A DNA stretch of 64,000 nt from Liolophura sinensis (GCF_032854445.1 NC_088295.1:27453385-27517384), one strand, 5' to 3'; numbered from the stretch's first letter, positions 39,397-53,954 are shown. The notes: generated by a model not told the origin, from the sequence alone. Numbers and translations: made by a program.

Positions 39397-41742
39397 TCTT
39401 TAAAGTCATATTGCACAGCTTATGTAAGCTATTCAGAGCACTGCATAAAAGTTCGACTTCAGCCATACCGGTACTGGATATAGCTTAGACCACTTATTAA
39501 AATAGAGGAGAATGCCCAAACTGTTTGGTTCAGGCATGACAGACAGAAACCAAATACCATACACATGTGAAAACAGTTGCTGTCAAGGCAGTCTTGATGA
39601 CATAAACAGGAAAATCATTTAAAACTTAAGACATTCGTTATCTAAAAACCTGTCATAGATTAGTTTCTTATGTTTCTGTTACGTAATACCAAACAGCCGT
39701 TAAACATCATCACGTGACCTAACAACGTCTGATTATGAGAACTCGAATCCAAAATGCTCAAAATGAAAGTGGCATGGAGAAAAGCCTAGCAAGCGTTAAA
39801 CTGTTTGGCATGATGAAAGCTGACTTCCACCAAAATGAGTTTTGAAGACGCTTAAAATTGGTCCAGAGGCTTGCAGCCATGGTCTGCAGCACACACACAC
39901 ACATTCTGTTCCTGGCCACCTGTCATTTATCCTTTGGCTCCAGAACTCTTTACATGTTTTCAGCTTAGCACAATTATCCAGCAAGAGGAACACACACTAT
40001 CCAGCTACTTTGACAGCTCCTACTATATCAGGGTGTAGGGCGTTCCAAAGAGTAAAGCTGGGAATACTTGGTTCACCTGGGGGTTTGGCAGACCTGCAGA
40101 CTTCACACCTTTACTACCCATCAGAAGTAAGCTTACATTACGTTGTGATTAACTGTCTGTTACTAAAGAATCACCTTAGTGTTAGTACCTACCAACAACA
40201 GTCACTCACTGGTCTGCTAACTCACCACGTCAAAGACCTGACAGCCGACAAAAATAGTCTGATACCATTTCCAAGTGGAACTGGACACGCAACAAAACGG
40301 GCAGTCTTCTAATGACAAGAACTTTTAATCCAAAACAACCAGTGGGGCTGCTTTATATAAATTAGAAACAAACCAATCTGCTTCTTTACATGCACTGCAA
40401 CTTTTCCATTGGTCTTCATTATACCAAAGCATATTTCAAAGCAGCAGGAAACACTTTCCACAGGATCCACTTTTTAAAAGCTGCACCTGTTGCAGTTGCC
40501 AAACAGCTATTACCAAAAAACCAAGTGGAATTGTTCTCGAGATCACTTTAACCTACAACTCACACACACAAAAAAAAATTGTTGGCCTGATGCTTGCAGG
40601 TACCAGAAGCCTTGAAAACATCAGAACCAAGGGTTCTGCTGGTTCTCATTCATCAGATCTGCGAGATAAGAAAACTAATCATTTTCACCTCCAAGACATT
40701 CTTGTAGTTTTTATGGAACCTACTGGTGGTAAAAGTACTGTACCATTATCGTAGAGAATTAAAAAGTGAACGAGAAATCCAGGTAATATCACAGTAAGGA
40801 AATGTGATAATGCTTTGTGCCATATGGCTCACAGCACACATTCAGACATGTGCAGCTCATCTCTTTATTGTGTAATATTCCCATGCAGAAAACAGAAAAA
40901 AAGACACACAGAAAAAAAAGTGCTAACACATTTTCCAGAGACACTGAGGTGGGAATATTTAATGACAGCTTGAAAAGATCCCTTGTGGTAATTCAGGGAG
41001 GCTGTAGGCTACAAACTGTAGATAATGAAGATACTAAAGTACGCACACTAAGATCAGTAACTTACATGCACAGCCACCTCCTGCCTCCCAAAACCTCAAC
41101 CCCCACCAATTTACTGCAACAGCACTTAAAAAAAAAAATCCTGTCTTAAATTCTCAAAAATACCAGAATTCATCTTGTACATGATGACTTGATCTAGTTT
41201 TCAAGATTTAAGAATCTCATAATGCCCTTAAAATATTAATACAAGAATACACTAACCATGTCCCATACGTGCTCTCACACCATCAGAAAGAATGAACCTC
41301 GCTCAGATTAAACTGAAACTTAGGGAGAAATTGAAAAATGAATGCTGCCTTTGACAAAACTGGGAAACTGCCTCATTTGGAAAAACAAATTAAGTTTAGA
41401 TTTTATCATTATAAACTGCCTAATACCCAAAGAGAGAAAGGCCACAAACAACAGGTAACAGTCAGCTTAAGATGATGATTAACTAACAAGCATAACACTG
41501 ATATTTTAGAGTGCCATCCAACATTTATCAAGAAAACTACTTTCTTCTGTAATTCTTAAGGTAACCAGTTGACATGGCAATATACTTTCATTTACAAATC
41601 ATTCTCTATTCAAACTTCCCACACATTCTGGACAAAAATGTACACTGTTATTTTTTCAAGAGGAAACGTAAATACTCTTCCAAAGGCTTCTTTTAAAATA
41701 CCCTTACTAGTATTGCCAAATATCAAAGGAATAGCATGTAAA

Positions 41743-41963
41743 TACCCTAAATGTCCTCAAATTTCATCCATGACTAAGTTGCTCATTTTTCCAGTTTCTT
41801 TGAGTTCTATTAAATTTGGATAGGTGCTTTGAGAGGTGTTTGCAAGGTAGGATGATAGCCTACTGGGAAAATGTTAATTTTAGCACCATCAGTAATATCT
41901 CGTGAAATTTATTTGCCTCCAAAAATGCTCTTTTGTGGTCAAATTTTTAGGTCATTTAGGGTA
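41743..41963. mobile_element. MITE, complete copy (221 bp) with terminal inverted repeats
   Basis: The left end TACCCTAAATGTCC (41743-41756) and the right end GGTCATTTAGGGTA (41950-41963) are inverted repeats matching at 13 of 14 positions. If the outermost TA on each side is the target duplication, the inverted repeat proper begins CCCTAAATG. That layout would fit a TA-inserting superfamily such as Tc1/mariner, which is an inference. There is no transposase frame, so it is non-autonomous. Related copies lie at 25770-25979 and 3540-3708. Confidence 0.8.
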
Positions 41964-43385
41964 ATTGATGTCAGAAATTAAAACAACTAAATCCATCAAA
42001 GTTAACAATACAGAGGAGCACTTACCTAAGTATAATATGCAAACACAAAACTTTCCACTTCAGTTTACAATCCAAATACTAGCGGTTGAACCTGCCAAAT
42101 GGTACTCCTGAGGCAAATGCTGAGACAGGGTTAGGGATTGTTCTGCCTAGATGCCTGGATAACCACTGGCCAGCTGTCCAAACTGTCAGCAAGGCTAGAG
42201 AGAGAAAAGAGCATTGTTAACATCTCCTTCCAGTCAGTGGTAGACTACCAGTGTAGCCAGTTGTGTTGGAGGGGCAGGTTGGATTCCTCAGCTGGCGGCA
42301 GAACAGTTATCTCGCCACAAAAACTACTATCTGCCAATGTCTACAAGAAACAACAGCAAACTCACATGTGACAGACAATATCTACTTGAAACATGTCAAA
42401 ACATGGTCCAGCAACCACTAAAATCTCTGGCATCTTTTTGAAAAAATGTTATTTTCTATGCCGCACTTCAATCTCTCTGGAGAGCAGTCCACTTTTAGAC
42501 TCCCTGATGATGTATGCCCGCCCACATGTCAATTTCTTTGACAGGCTGCAGCCACACAGAGGAGCTTAGCCTTTAAAAAACTGATCATTTCATCAAGTAG
42601 CTTAAATTATACTTCCACTCTTTTTTTCATCAGTGACTATACATGTATGCCTATATACAAGTATATTTAAAAAACAAAAACACACACAATACAGTGGCCA
42701 ATAAGAAGACATAAGAACATAGCAGTACAAAATTAAAACGAGAGAGAGAGAGAGAACCTATAATATTATTGAATTTTTATCATTAATTCCGGAGTGCCCT
42801 TTTCTTAATTAACTGTACTTCAACATCACACACAATAATCCAATCAGATATAGTGTTAAAATTTCAGTGTGAATAATATCACTGTTTCATTATGCAGCAG
42901 GATAGAACAAGTTTGTTTAGTCATGCTATAGTGTTGTATGTAAGCCATTTGGGAATGTGATACTTCATCCCACCTCTTTCATTAGTCTATGCCAGGCTTT
43001 CTGTCAACTCCTCTTGATGAGTTACATGCAGTTTTGGCTAATACAACCCCCTCCCTACCAACCCCCTCCCCACCCCCAAGCTCTTACCTTTTACTCATCC
43101 CTGCAACCTTCAAGTGTATGAAGAAAACAACAAAGGAAACAAGTCAACCAATCAGGTTGGCTACTAGACTCGCACCATGCATTCATCTTATGAAAAGGAT
43201 CCGTCTTGTCAGACTAAATATACGTCAGCCTCAAACAGAAGAGGGCTGGGAGTTGTTTGTTACATAACTTGTTCTGCTATACCATGTGTCTGCTTGGCAG
43301 ACCTCCTACAGGCCAAAAATCAATCCTGACATTCCACGTAATATATTCCTATATTATTTTGCAGTCACTCAGGCTTTTAGATGCT

Positions 43386-43420
43386 AGTGACTTATTTATT
43401 TATCTGAACGGTGTATTTCA
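43386..43420 (-). repeat. SINE family 1, tiny tail fragment
   Basis: The run acttatttatttatctgaac plus ggtgtatttca resembles the tail and first bases of the SINE at 15.8 kb (ttatctgaacggtgtttca). The match then ends. Confidence 0.4.
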
Positions 43421-44053
43421 TTTATTCACAATACCCTTATTCCTCAAACTTCTTGCATATGAAAGAGTTATTTTCAGTGCACATTTTTAACTTGATTTTG
43501 GAGGGTTCCAAAAAAGTGTGATTTTATCAGTCAACACAGATTAATGCCTACAGAATATGCTTGAATAAACACCTTGCAAACATGTGAAAAGAGTGAATAA
43601 TTATAGCTGTTAGTTTCACAGGTACTTAAAGAGAATAAATCATAACCTGACTTGAGCCATAACTAGAATACCGATACACCTGTACAATGAAACTGTATCT
43701 AATCAAGCAAGAGTTGCATTTGAAATTAAAACCTTATAGGTCCAGTCTATGTGGGTTTAAATCGGGCTCTAAAAGTACACAGAAATTAGCAAGCAAGATT
43801 ACAATAACTTTTTTACCATGCTAATGCTTGAAACCCGTCTAAATGTCTCAATTTCATGTGTCAGTTATGCATAACTATAAGCTATTTTGAAAGATTTACT
43901 TTTTTCATGGGTGTTTTACACTGTATTTTGAAAGATATGTTTATGTTAATGGTAGCAGTTTTTATTGATGAAAAGAAGGGGTTTTATCAGAGAGAGAAAA
44001 GAGGTGCTTGATATTTTAAACCATAATGGTATAATCTTGAAGTTTTGTTAATA

Positions 44054-44415
44054 TACCGGCCCGGATAGCATAGTTGGTAGAGCGTCCGCTTCGGGACCGG
44101 TAGATCCAGGATCAATCCTTGATCGAGTCACACCTAAGACTTTAAAAGAGGAAGTTGTAACTTCCTCGCTTGGCGTTCGGCATGAAGGGGATAGTGCAAC
44201 GACTGGTTGACCCGTATCAGTATAATGGCTCGGGCGGGGCGCCTTACTTGCCTTCGGTAAGTCTCAGTAAAGCAGCACTAGATAAAAGAGCGGTGGAAAT
44301 CCGTCCTGCTACAAGGACGCACATTACTTGTGCATGCACCTAAGGATTCCTTCGTCGTCATATGACTGAAAAATTGTTGAGTACGACGTTAAACCCCAAG
44401 CATTCACTCACTCAC
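44054..44415 (+). mobile_element. SINE family 2, full-length copy
   Basis: The element begins with a tRNA-like head on the plus strand (ggcccggatagcatagttgg, with A box TAGCATAGTTGG; then a B-box-like ggatcaatcc). A body follows with cctcgcttggcgttcggcat, then gactggttgacccgtatcag, and the 3' part ends ttgttgagtacgacgttaaa ccccaag with a cactcactcac tail. The 11-bp flanks ttttgttaata at 44043-44053 and 44416-44426 are a clean target-site duplication. Confidence 0.93.
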
Positions 44416-46599
44416 TTTTGTTAATAATGCATGTGAAACTATTCATGGCATTACTCGAAAGATTTAAAAAGGTTACCTTTGACAAAATCATAACAATAAA
44501 ATTTAATGAATAAGAATTCCTCCTCAATTTTTTGTTATGTTCTTTTTTCTGGTTTGGTTAAAATGACCATGTTTAATAATGTCATAAGGTTAAATTTGTA
44601 GAAATAAAACCGTCACCCCCTAACAATTTACACTTGTGGCTTTGCCAACAGTGCTTAAAGTGTGGAACCATGGCATGAAGCAGTCTTCCCATGCACGACA
44701 GTCTATCTGAGATTTGAAATTTTGAGAAGGCAGCTAAATGTCAACAACAACTCGTCTTTTCTCGCTGTATGCAGAAGATCTCTCTCATTCTCAGCATACA
44801 CTAAACGACACCACGTCCCGCTAGGTTTGGAGTAATCTACCTTCTACACTGGAGTTAACTCTGAATCTGAATGTTCTGACAAGAACTTCTACCAGATATT
44901 GCAGTAAGACTCATGGTATGCTGCAGTTCTAGTCAGAAGTCCCACCATTTAAAATCATGAAGAGTTTCAGTGTGTATGATGTGTGTGACGTAAGTTGTGC
45001 GTGCCCAACCAATGGCAGAGAAGAGGACAAAAGGTATTTGAATGACAAATAGCTGAGACATCATTGGAAACAGGGAGATGACACGAAAACTGGGAGATTA
45101 TATCGGTTCTGTGCAATCAATACTTCACCATGCTTGTATCATGTCAGGGTGTACTGTTCTTGTCTTGACAGTTACAGTACAACCACCCAATGACACTGAC
45201 AGAGTAAAAGACAAATTTTACCGCTTTGCAAATAAGAATCAAAATCACCAAACTGTCTGTGATACAGTAATAATACAATTCGTCCTTACCCGTGCATCAC
45301 TTCGTCTTTAAATGTGCTGCCATTTCAACTTCAGGTTCTAGGTCTGTTGTTGTTGACAAACTGTCACTTCTTTCACACTTTTCAACTTGTGTGTCCATTA
45401 GCTTCGGTAGACTTTTGAAGGCATTGTCCATTGAAATTTACTTTGAAACTTTCTAACCTTTGAAAAAAATTTTCCGAAACATAAAAATTGAGCGACTGTT
45501 ACTTTTCTCTGATCATGTAATCATTCAACGTTTAACACCTGTCAGACAATCGCACGTGCTACTGGAGTAGTACAAGGGGGGTAACTCTCAACTACAGAGA
45601 TCACTTTCTTCCTGACATACGTCGCAGTACGCCCGCTTATCACTTTTTTCAGATGAAAGATCACATCGCCTATCTTTAGTTGGAATCGCATTCATCCTCA
45701 GGTTTGTAATGAGTGTTTGTATTAAACGAGCAGGCTTGTTTCGTTTTGCAATTCTAGTCTTACTTCATTTCTTCGGCAGAAATCTGCCTTGATGCTGTAT
45801 CTTATGCATTTTATCACATCTCTTTTCGCATCCCAAAAAAATGTATTCAACAGTATTTGCTTTTTCTTTTCTTTCTGTGTTTCTGAGATACCAGTGTCAT
45901 GAGGAAACCTGGCAACGTCATGGAGAAATCCAGCAATATCCTGAACCAGTCACTGCAAGGTCATGAGGAAACAGATTAAAATATTGTACAGAATCCCTGC
46001 TAAGATCCTATCAAAGAGTAGGCAATAAAGAGGAAACCATTAGAAGTAGACAAAGGAATTAACCTGTATGTCAAAATGAGACAGTTTACCAGGCATTCCC
46101 TCAATAAACTGAAACGATCAGGATTGGCGTTTAAATGCCACACCCAAAATTATTATGCAGCCAGCAGCCTGGGTGGAGGAAGCTACAGTAACCCACAGGT
46201 CTATGGGAAGTCACAAAATGTGCCTTCTATTGAAGTGATCTCCAGCAGACTTGATGTTAGACTAAAACTTAATGCTGCCGGCTGCTGCTTTCCACCAAGG
46301 CGCTGAGACATAACCCCTGGTAGACATCCACTATAAATGTTAGTCAGGTTCCATTGTTCCCCTGAATTCTGGTTTCCTCCGCCTGCAAATCTGACCGAAA
46401 CTTGATCAGTGAAAACCACTACACATTTATCGACTAAAGGAAATTAAGACCGGAAAAGTTGATAATTTGGCTTCTGAAATTCAAAACGATCATCAAATAA
46501 TTTCTGCAATGTTTTGCACGTACAGCTATTAGAGTTCAAACTCTTACATAAGTAATTCTAGCCAGCTGGATTGGGACACCTGTTTTCACTGGTCATTTG

Positions 46600-46902
46600 T
46601 GAGTGAGTGAGTGCTTGGGGTTTAACGTTGTACTCAACAATTTTTCAGTCATATGACGACGAAGGAATCCTTAGGGTGCATGTACGTTTAACGTGCCTCC
46701 TTGTAGCAGGACGGATTTCCACCGCTCTTTTATCTAGTGCTGTTTCACTGAGACGACTTACCGAAGGCAAGTAAGGCGCCACGCCCGAGCCATTATACTG
46801 ATACGGGTCAACCAGTCGTTGCACTATTCCCTTCATGCTAAACGCATGTCTTAAGCGAGACTCGATTAAGGACGCTCTACCAACTGTGCTATCCGGGCCG
46901 GT
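46600..46902 (-). mobile_element. SINE family 2, minus-strand copy
   Basis: This is the reverse complement of the element at 44054-44415. The plus strand starts with tgagtgagtgagtgcttggg, then ttgtactcaacaatttttca, and ends with gctctaccaactgtgctatc cgggccgg. The 12-bp flanks actggtcatttg at 46588-46599 and 46903-46914 are a target-site duplication. Compared with the plus copy it lacks part of the region between the tRNA head and the body. Confidence 0.93.
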
Positions 46903-47103
46903 ACTGGTCATTTGGCATAACTCATTTGTTCCAGAACAAGTGTTTTGTTCGTGTTTGTAGCTGCCGAAGTCCCATAATACCCATTGATGGGTAGGTGAAA
47001 GTTTGTTTTATAGTAACTTGATAAGAGTACATTAGTTTCCTTGACGCTACCATGTGCTACAATTCATTGCAGGAACCGGAGGGATGGGAAGTTCACAGAA
47101 AAC

Positions 47104-47340
47104 ACTACGATTTGTGGTACAGCCACCAATTACTGGCAAGTTCACTACGATTTGTGGTACAGCCACCAATTACTGGCAAGTTCACTACGATTTGTGGTAC
47201 AGCCACCAATTACTGGCAAGTTCACTACGATTTGTGGTACAGCCACCAATTACTGGCAAGTTCACTACGATTTGTGGTACAGCCACCAATTACTGGCAAG
47301 TTCACTACGATTTGTGGTACACCCACCAATTACTGGCAAA
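47104..47340. repeat. 40-bp minisatellite, six copies
   Basis: The unit containing tttgtggtacagccaccaat and tactggcaagttcactacga repeats exactly every 40 bp; tttgtggtac starts at 47111, 47151, 47191, 47231, 47271 and 47311. The copies are essentially identical except the last (acacccaccaat, then caaattatg). Because 40 is not a multiple of three, the three plus-strand frames cycle through each other, and all three are free of stops. Three overlapping open frames of 101-118 codons therefore appear here and are most likely artefacts. Confidence 0.95.
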
Positions 47341-47749
47341 TTATGAACTTTCCAATGTGACACACAGATCTGAACAACATATTCACAACAGACGCATGGT
47401 CTTTACCTAACATTAATTAGAACTAACTAGACGAAGCCAATGGTCACATGAACACGGTCAAACTTTCATGCAGTGAGACCAAGGCACCCTACAAATTCTG
47501 TCCAAGGTTGGGTTTGAGCAGTCACCTGTGCCCTAGTGATCGAGCGGCACGTGCCTCTAACCATGGTTCTGTTTTCGAAGTCGTCATGGCGAGATTTAAA
47601 ACATGGAGTCAGTCTATTTTTTCACCCTCTAAACTTCTTCTAGCCTGAACTTTTTTATTCTCTATATAAAAATGTTGATATTGTTCTTGAAAACCAGCAC
47701 AGAAATATGATGCAAGTGACATTAACACAAATATATTACTTTTTGTAGT

Positions 47750-47755
47750 TTTATT
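47750..47755 (-). terminator. Possible polyadenylation signal of alpha-tubulin
   Basis: AATAAA on the minus strand, about 315 bases past the tubulin stop codon. A further AATAAA lies at 47654-47659. Which one is used cannot be told from sequence alone. Confidence 0.4.
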
Positions 47756-48068
47756 CATGTTCTTTAACTGATCAACAGCCTCTGCATGTTTTGTAAACAA
47801 ACCAGCTGTGAAAACATTTATAGAAATGTACTGTAATTTGAATTACGAGTATTAAAGGTTTAACAACCATGTATACAATAGAGCCTGAAAATTGTACTCT
47901 TTGGTTAATAAATTAAATTAAGTCGAAAAAATCATTAGTAATTTATAAAGCCAATTAGAGTGTTTTCGGAATGCTGTTTAGAGTCTTAATTGAACAAAGT
48001 CTCTGTTGATGTAATGGCAAATTTACAGTTTAGGGCTGGATTGTTTGATAAGAATGATGGAGATTGTT

Positions 48069-50592
<2,524 letters not shown>

Positions 50593-50724
50593 TTTCAGTT
50601 GATTTCAAGCTGTTTAGATAAGAAGACAAGGGTGAGTAAGCCCAAAGCCTGCAGAAAATCCCCCACGAGACGTTAATGTATCCTGTGAGTGGGAATTTGT
50701 GAATAAAATAACGGGCACCTGCTA

Positions 50725-50767
50725 TTTATATACAGGATGGAAATGGGGCGGAGTTACTGATGATTGG
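50725..50767 (-). promoter_or_regulatory. Alpha-tubulin core promoter (TATA, GC box, CCAAT)
   Basis: On the minus strand, TATATAAA (50725-50732) is preceded by a GC box (CTCCGCCCC, 50745-50753) and a CCAAT box (50763-50767). A start site about 30 bases past the TATA box, near 50700, would leave a 5' untranslated leader of about 110 bases with no upstream ATG before the initiator at 50590-50592. The order and spacing are those of a classical strong pol II promoter. The start site is inferred. Confidence 0.75.
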
Positions 50768-51611
50768 CATTGAGATCCGCATCCCAAGTAGTTAGATGCT
50801 GCACATCCCTGATAACAGCGCCACCTAGATTACATGTGTTAGCAAGTGCGGAATTAGTGTACAAACTAGTGTACTAAGCAATTTTTTGATTCATGGACTA
50901 ATAAACGAGTTATGATTATTAAAACACGCATGGAACCTGAGAGTAAAACCCAGTAAGCCTCACTCAACCTAACGCAGAGCTGACCGACTAGCCACGCGCC
51001 GGGGTCTATGTGCGCACATAAATTCACTGGTTGGAGTACAGGAATGGAGGAACATGTACAGAAAAACCGGACTTCTGCAGCATGGAGACAGAATATTCTG
51101 CTTCCATAACCAGGCCAGGCCCATGATTTAGTCGATTTAATATCTAAAACGGTGAATGCGCCGACACAACATTCTTTTCATTCAGATGGTTTTAAAATAT
51201 TCGTGTAGCCTTAGATTAGAGTGCTTAAATTTTGTCTAAATGGGCTAAAACAGGAGTATGGTTGGCGCTGGGATATACATGAAGGCTTACTCCGCTCGTC
51301 AAAATTTTTCCTTTACGCGAGTGAAGTGGTTCCACATTTTTATTAAAGTACTACTTCAGTCCTAAGAGAAGCTATGTCGAAATATTAAAATGAAAAGAAG
51401 GATACCCTAGGGAACAGAGCTATACGTCAGGGATGAGTGACGTCAAATGTTCTTGCGTGACGTCGCACCAGGCAAAATTGGAATGGACAAAACTTTTTCT
51501 TCCATACTATCCTCTGAAGCTAATAACGGCAGACTCAGCTGGTTAGTGCGCCAGCGCAGTGTAATGACCTAAGGGCCTCTCAGATTAGTGACTCTTTAAG
51601 TGCTCATTTGA

Positions 51612-51852
51612 TTTTTTTTTTTTTTTTTTGATTGGTGTTTTACGCCGTACTCAAGAATATTTCACTTATACGACAGCGGCCAGCATTATGGTGGGTAGAA
51701 ACCGGGCAGAGCCCAGGGGAAACCCACGACCATCCGCAGGTTGCTGCCAGACCTTTCCACGTACGGCCGGAGAGGAAGGCAGCATGAGCTGGTCTTGAAC
51801 TCAGAGCGACCGCATTGGTGAGAGGCTTCTGGGTCATTACGCTGCGCTAGCG
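51612..51852 (-). mobile_element. SINE family 1, full-length copy between the two genes
   Basis: A poly-T run (tail of a minus-strand element) precedes the complete core and the reversed head ending ctgcgctagcg. The 14-bp flanks aagtgctcatttga at 51598-51611 and 51853-51866 are a perfect target-site duplication, the clearest in the window for this family. It lies about 0.9 kb upstream of the tubulin promoter. Confidence 0.95.
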
Positions 51853-52116
51853 AAGTGCTCATTTGAAATAAGGCTGTTAGAAAACTTGGTCATCTCTTTA
51901 GTAATTTATATTGACTTGTGTAGTTATATTAGTATATGCTGGTTTGTCCAAATGTTGTAGTCCAGATATAACTGCAGTTTCTGAATTATTTCTTGTTAAC
52001 ATTTATTGCATTATAACTAAAGCGCACTTTCTGAGACTAACTCCTGGGCAAAATCCAGAAAATCTAGCCAAAATGGCTTCAAAGTAATGGTGAGTCCGTA
52101 GCTTGCAGCGGTGACA

Positions 52117-52306
52117 TCAACAATGATCTTTGTTTAAAAAGAACTCTGTGGGGGACAGACTAAACAGATCTGGTCGAATGGGGACCGAGGCCTGGGGAAC
52201 AGACCAAATGGGGGTAGGGTGTAGGGGCGTGAAGGGGTTCACCGGGTTCAGGGCACTTCGTAGGGTGTTCACCGAGTCCCAAGCAACATCAACGATGCCG
52301 TAGTTT
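52117..52306 (-). other. GC-rich open segment with a possible 3' splice site
   Basis: In otherwise AT-rich DNA, a GC-rich block of about 190 bases carries an open frame on the minus strand. It is preceded by a good acceptor (gattttttcag) and ends in TGA at 52117-52119. The predicted peptide of about 62 residues is rich in Pro, Ser and Val and contains RNYGIVDVAWDS and NPFTPLHPTPIW. I do not recognise it. Its start phase needs two preceding bases, while cyclin F exon 14 leaves one, so it is not an alternative last exon of that gene. It may be an unrelated exon or a repeat. Confidence 0.2.
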
Positions 52307-52849
52307 CTGAAAAAATCTGACTGCTGACGGAAAATATGGATAATATAGAGCGGTAATAACAGGTATAAAAATATCCCCAAAATGAACTTTTTTTAGCAAA
52401 AATTCCAGGGCATAATTTTCTTCACTTGGCATAGAAACATAATCTTTGTTTTATAGTTCCTTTTCAAGAATTGTTTAAATTAAGGCCTGCAATGGATCCT
52501 CACAGCAAACACTAAGTTTAAAAATCTCCATGAATTGAACAGCAGTGCTTTAAACTTGTCTGTTTTTGTGCAATGAGGTTCCAGTTTGTGCAAATAGTAA
52601 ACTTGAAATGCGACTTTTCTCACATACATGTAAAAATGCACACAGCAGCAATCGAACAAGAACATTTAACTTGATTTTACACCACAACACTCAGTGAACT
52701 AAACAAGGGAATAACAGAATTAAGCGCCTGGTAAACAGTCAATGACTTAATGAACAACCAGCTACTCAATGGTTCCACCAAACTCTCTGAACAACCTACA
52801 CATAAAATGGAAAAGAAAACCAAGCTCTGATATGAGTTTGCATGGAGTA

Positions 52850-52855
52850 TTTATT
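52850..52855 (-). terminator. Possible polyadenylation signal of cyclin F
   Basis: AATAAA on the minus strand, about 1.1 kb past the cyclin F stop. No exact AATAAA was seen between them (an ATTAAA variant lies near 53070), so the 3' untranslated region is probably about 0.9-1.1 kb. Confidence 0.45.
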
Positions 52856-53954
52856 TAGAAAAAAATCATCTCATAAATAATATATTTGATATACACAATC
52901 TGTTTCATGTATATCTCTTCTGGAAAGCATGTGTAAATAGAGTCCTCTGCTTTTCAACCTCTTACAAGTCAACCAATAACAGCAAATCTATTTACAAACA
53001 AAATTCAGATATTCAACAACAGACATTTCTCATTAATTAAATCAAGAACAAATCATCCACATACTCTTAATTTAATACCATACACATGGCATTTTGGATA
53101 GCATGATTTGCAGTTAATGTTTCTTTCTCACCACTCTTTGTTAATTTCAAAGCATGATTTTTATGCTAGAAAACATATCAACTGACGTACTTATCAACAT
53201 ATAAACGATCACATTTATCTGTGGGATGAAAAGTAGCACCAACGTATAAAGTCAAAACAAACATTATGAATTTCCTTTCTAGTATAAACATTTCACACAG
53301 TTTTTCAGTATGAAACTAACTCAAATTATGAGTACGCTCTTGACATATATGGGCCTGACTGAACTTAAAGGTATAGCCAAATTCACTTCATTAAGTTGAG
53401 AGCTCAAAAATCCCACATTACAGTAAAAGATTCCTACCAACATTTAACTATCATGTGACAGTAGATATTAAACTGATGACAATTATGCTGCCAAGTGGTA
53501 TAATATTATGTTTATGCAAATATTTGGTTTAACATTCTTTGGTTGAATACCAGACCTAGTTTCACACTGCATTCTTATCTTCCACTTATACAATCATTCA
53601 TGGTAGCACTTCAATCATGAATCAGATTTTCTCTTCATTTTCATAAAGGGAGCTGCATTCTTATCTCTTATCATTGGTTGGAATGTAGAACTTGTGGCAC
53701 TACATGCTAAATAAATTATAATACCCTCAATATTTCAAAATAATACAGTGGCAAATTCAAAAGTGATCTACCATTCTTCTGAGCAAATGGAAATTGGACT
53801 GAGACAATTTTGTAAATTGGAATGCCATCCTGTTAAAAAAGAAAATGATACTGGAGTAGAAAATGAGGTCATATCAGAAACTGGTAATATGGAGGACGGA
53901 CTAGCCAGGCTTGAGTAGTATCTCGGGCCTGTATTGAGACTATGATCACAATTA

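Larger units (their letters stand above)
26176..44053. other. Gene-free AT-rich DNA
   Basis: About 18 kb with no recognisable protein. The open frames are short and lack family signatures; the longest, 39842-40312 on plus, has no domain I recognise. The stretch contains SINE copies, a MITE, a second copy of a long dispersed repeat, a 42-bp tandem array and a TA tract, listed separately. Two splice-flanked open segments on the minus strand (34508-34614 and 38231-38306) are noted as findings. Confidence 0.6.
44416..48068. other. Gene-free interval downstream of alpha-tubulin
   Basis: The interval holds a family 2 SINE and a 40-bp minisatellite, listed separately. Around 44.98-45.02 kb a CRE-like TGACGTAA (44986-44993) lies close to a CCAAT motif (45009-45013), and CpG content rises again near 45.54-45.70 kb. 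A start of transcription there is possible, but no coding exon is recognised. The 3' untranslated region of the tubulin gene probably occupies about 47.73-48.07 kb. Confidence 0.5.

Noticed and set aside
39842-40312. 156-codon open frame on the plus strand
   Set aside because: No recognisable family, low-information composition, and a CA repeat near its start; it is not supported as a gene.
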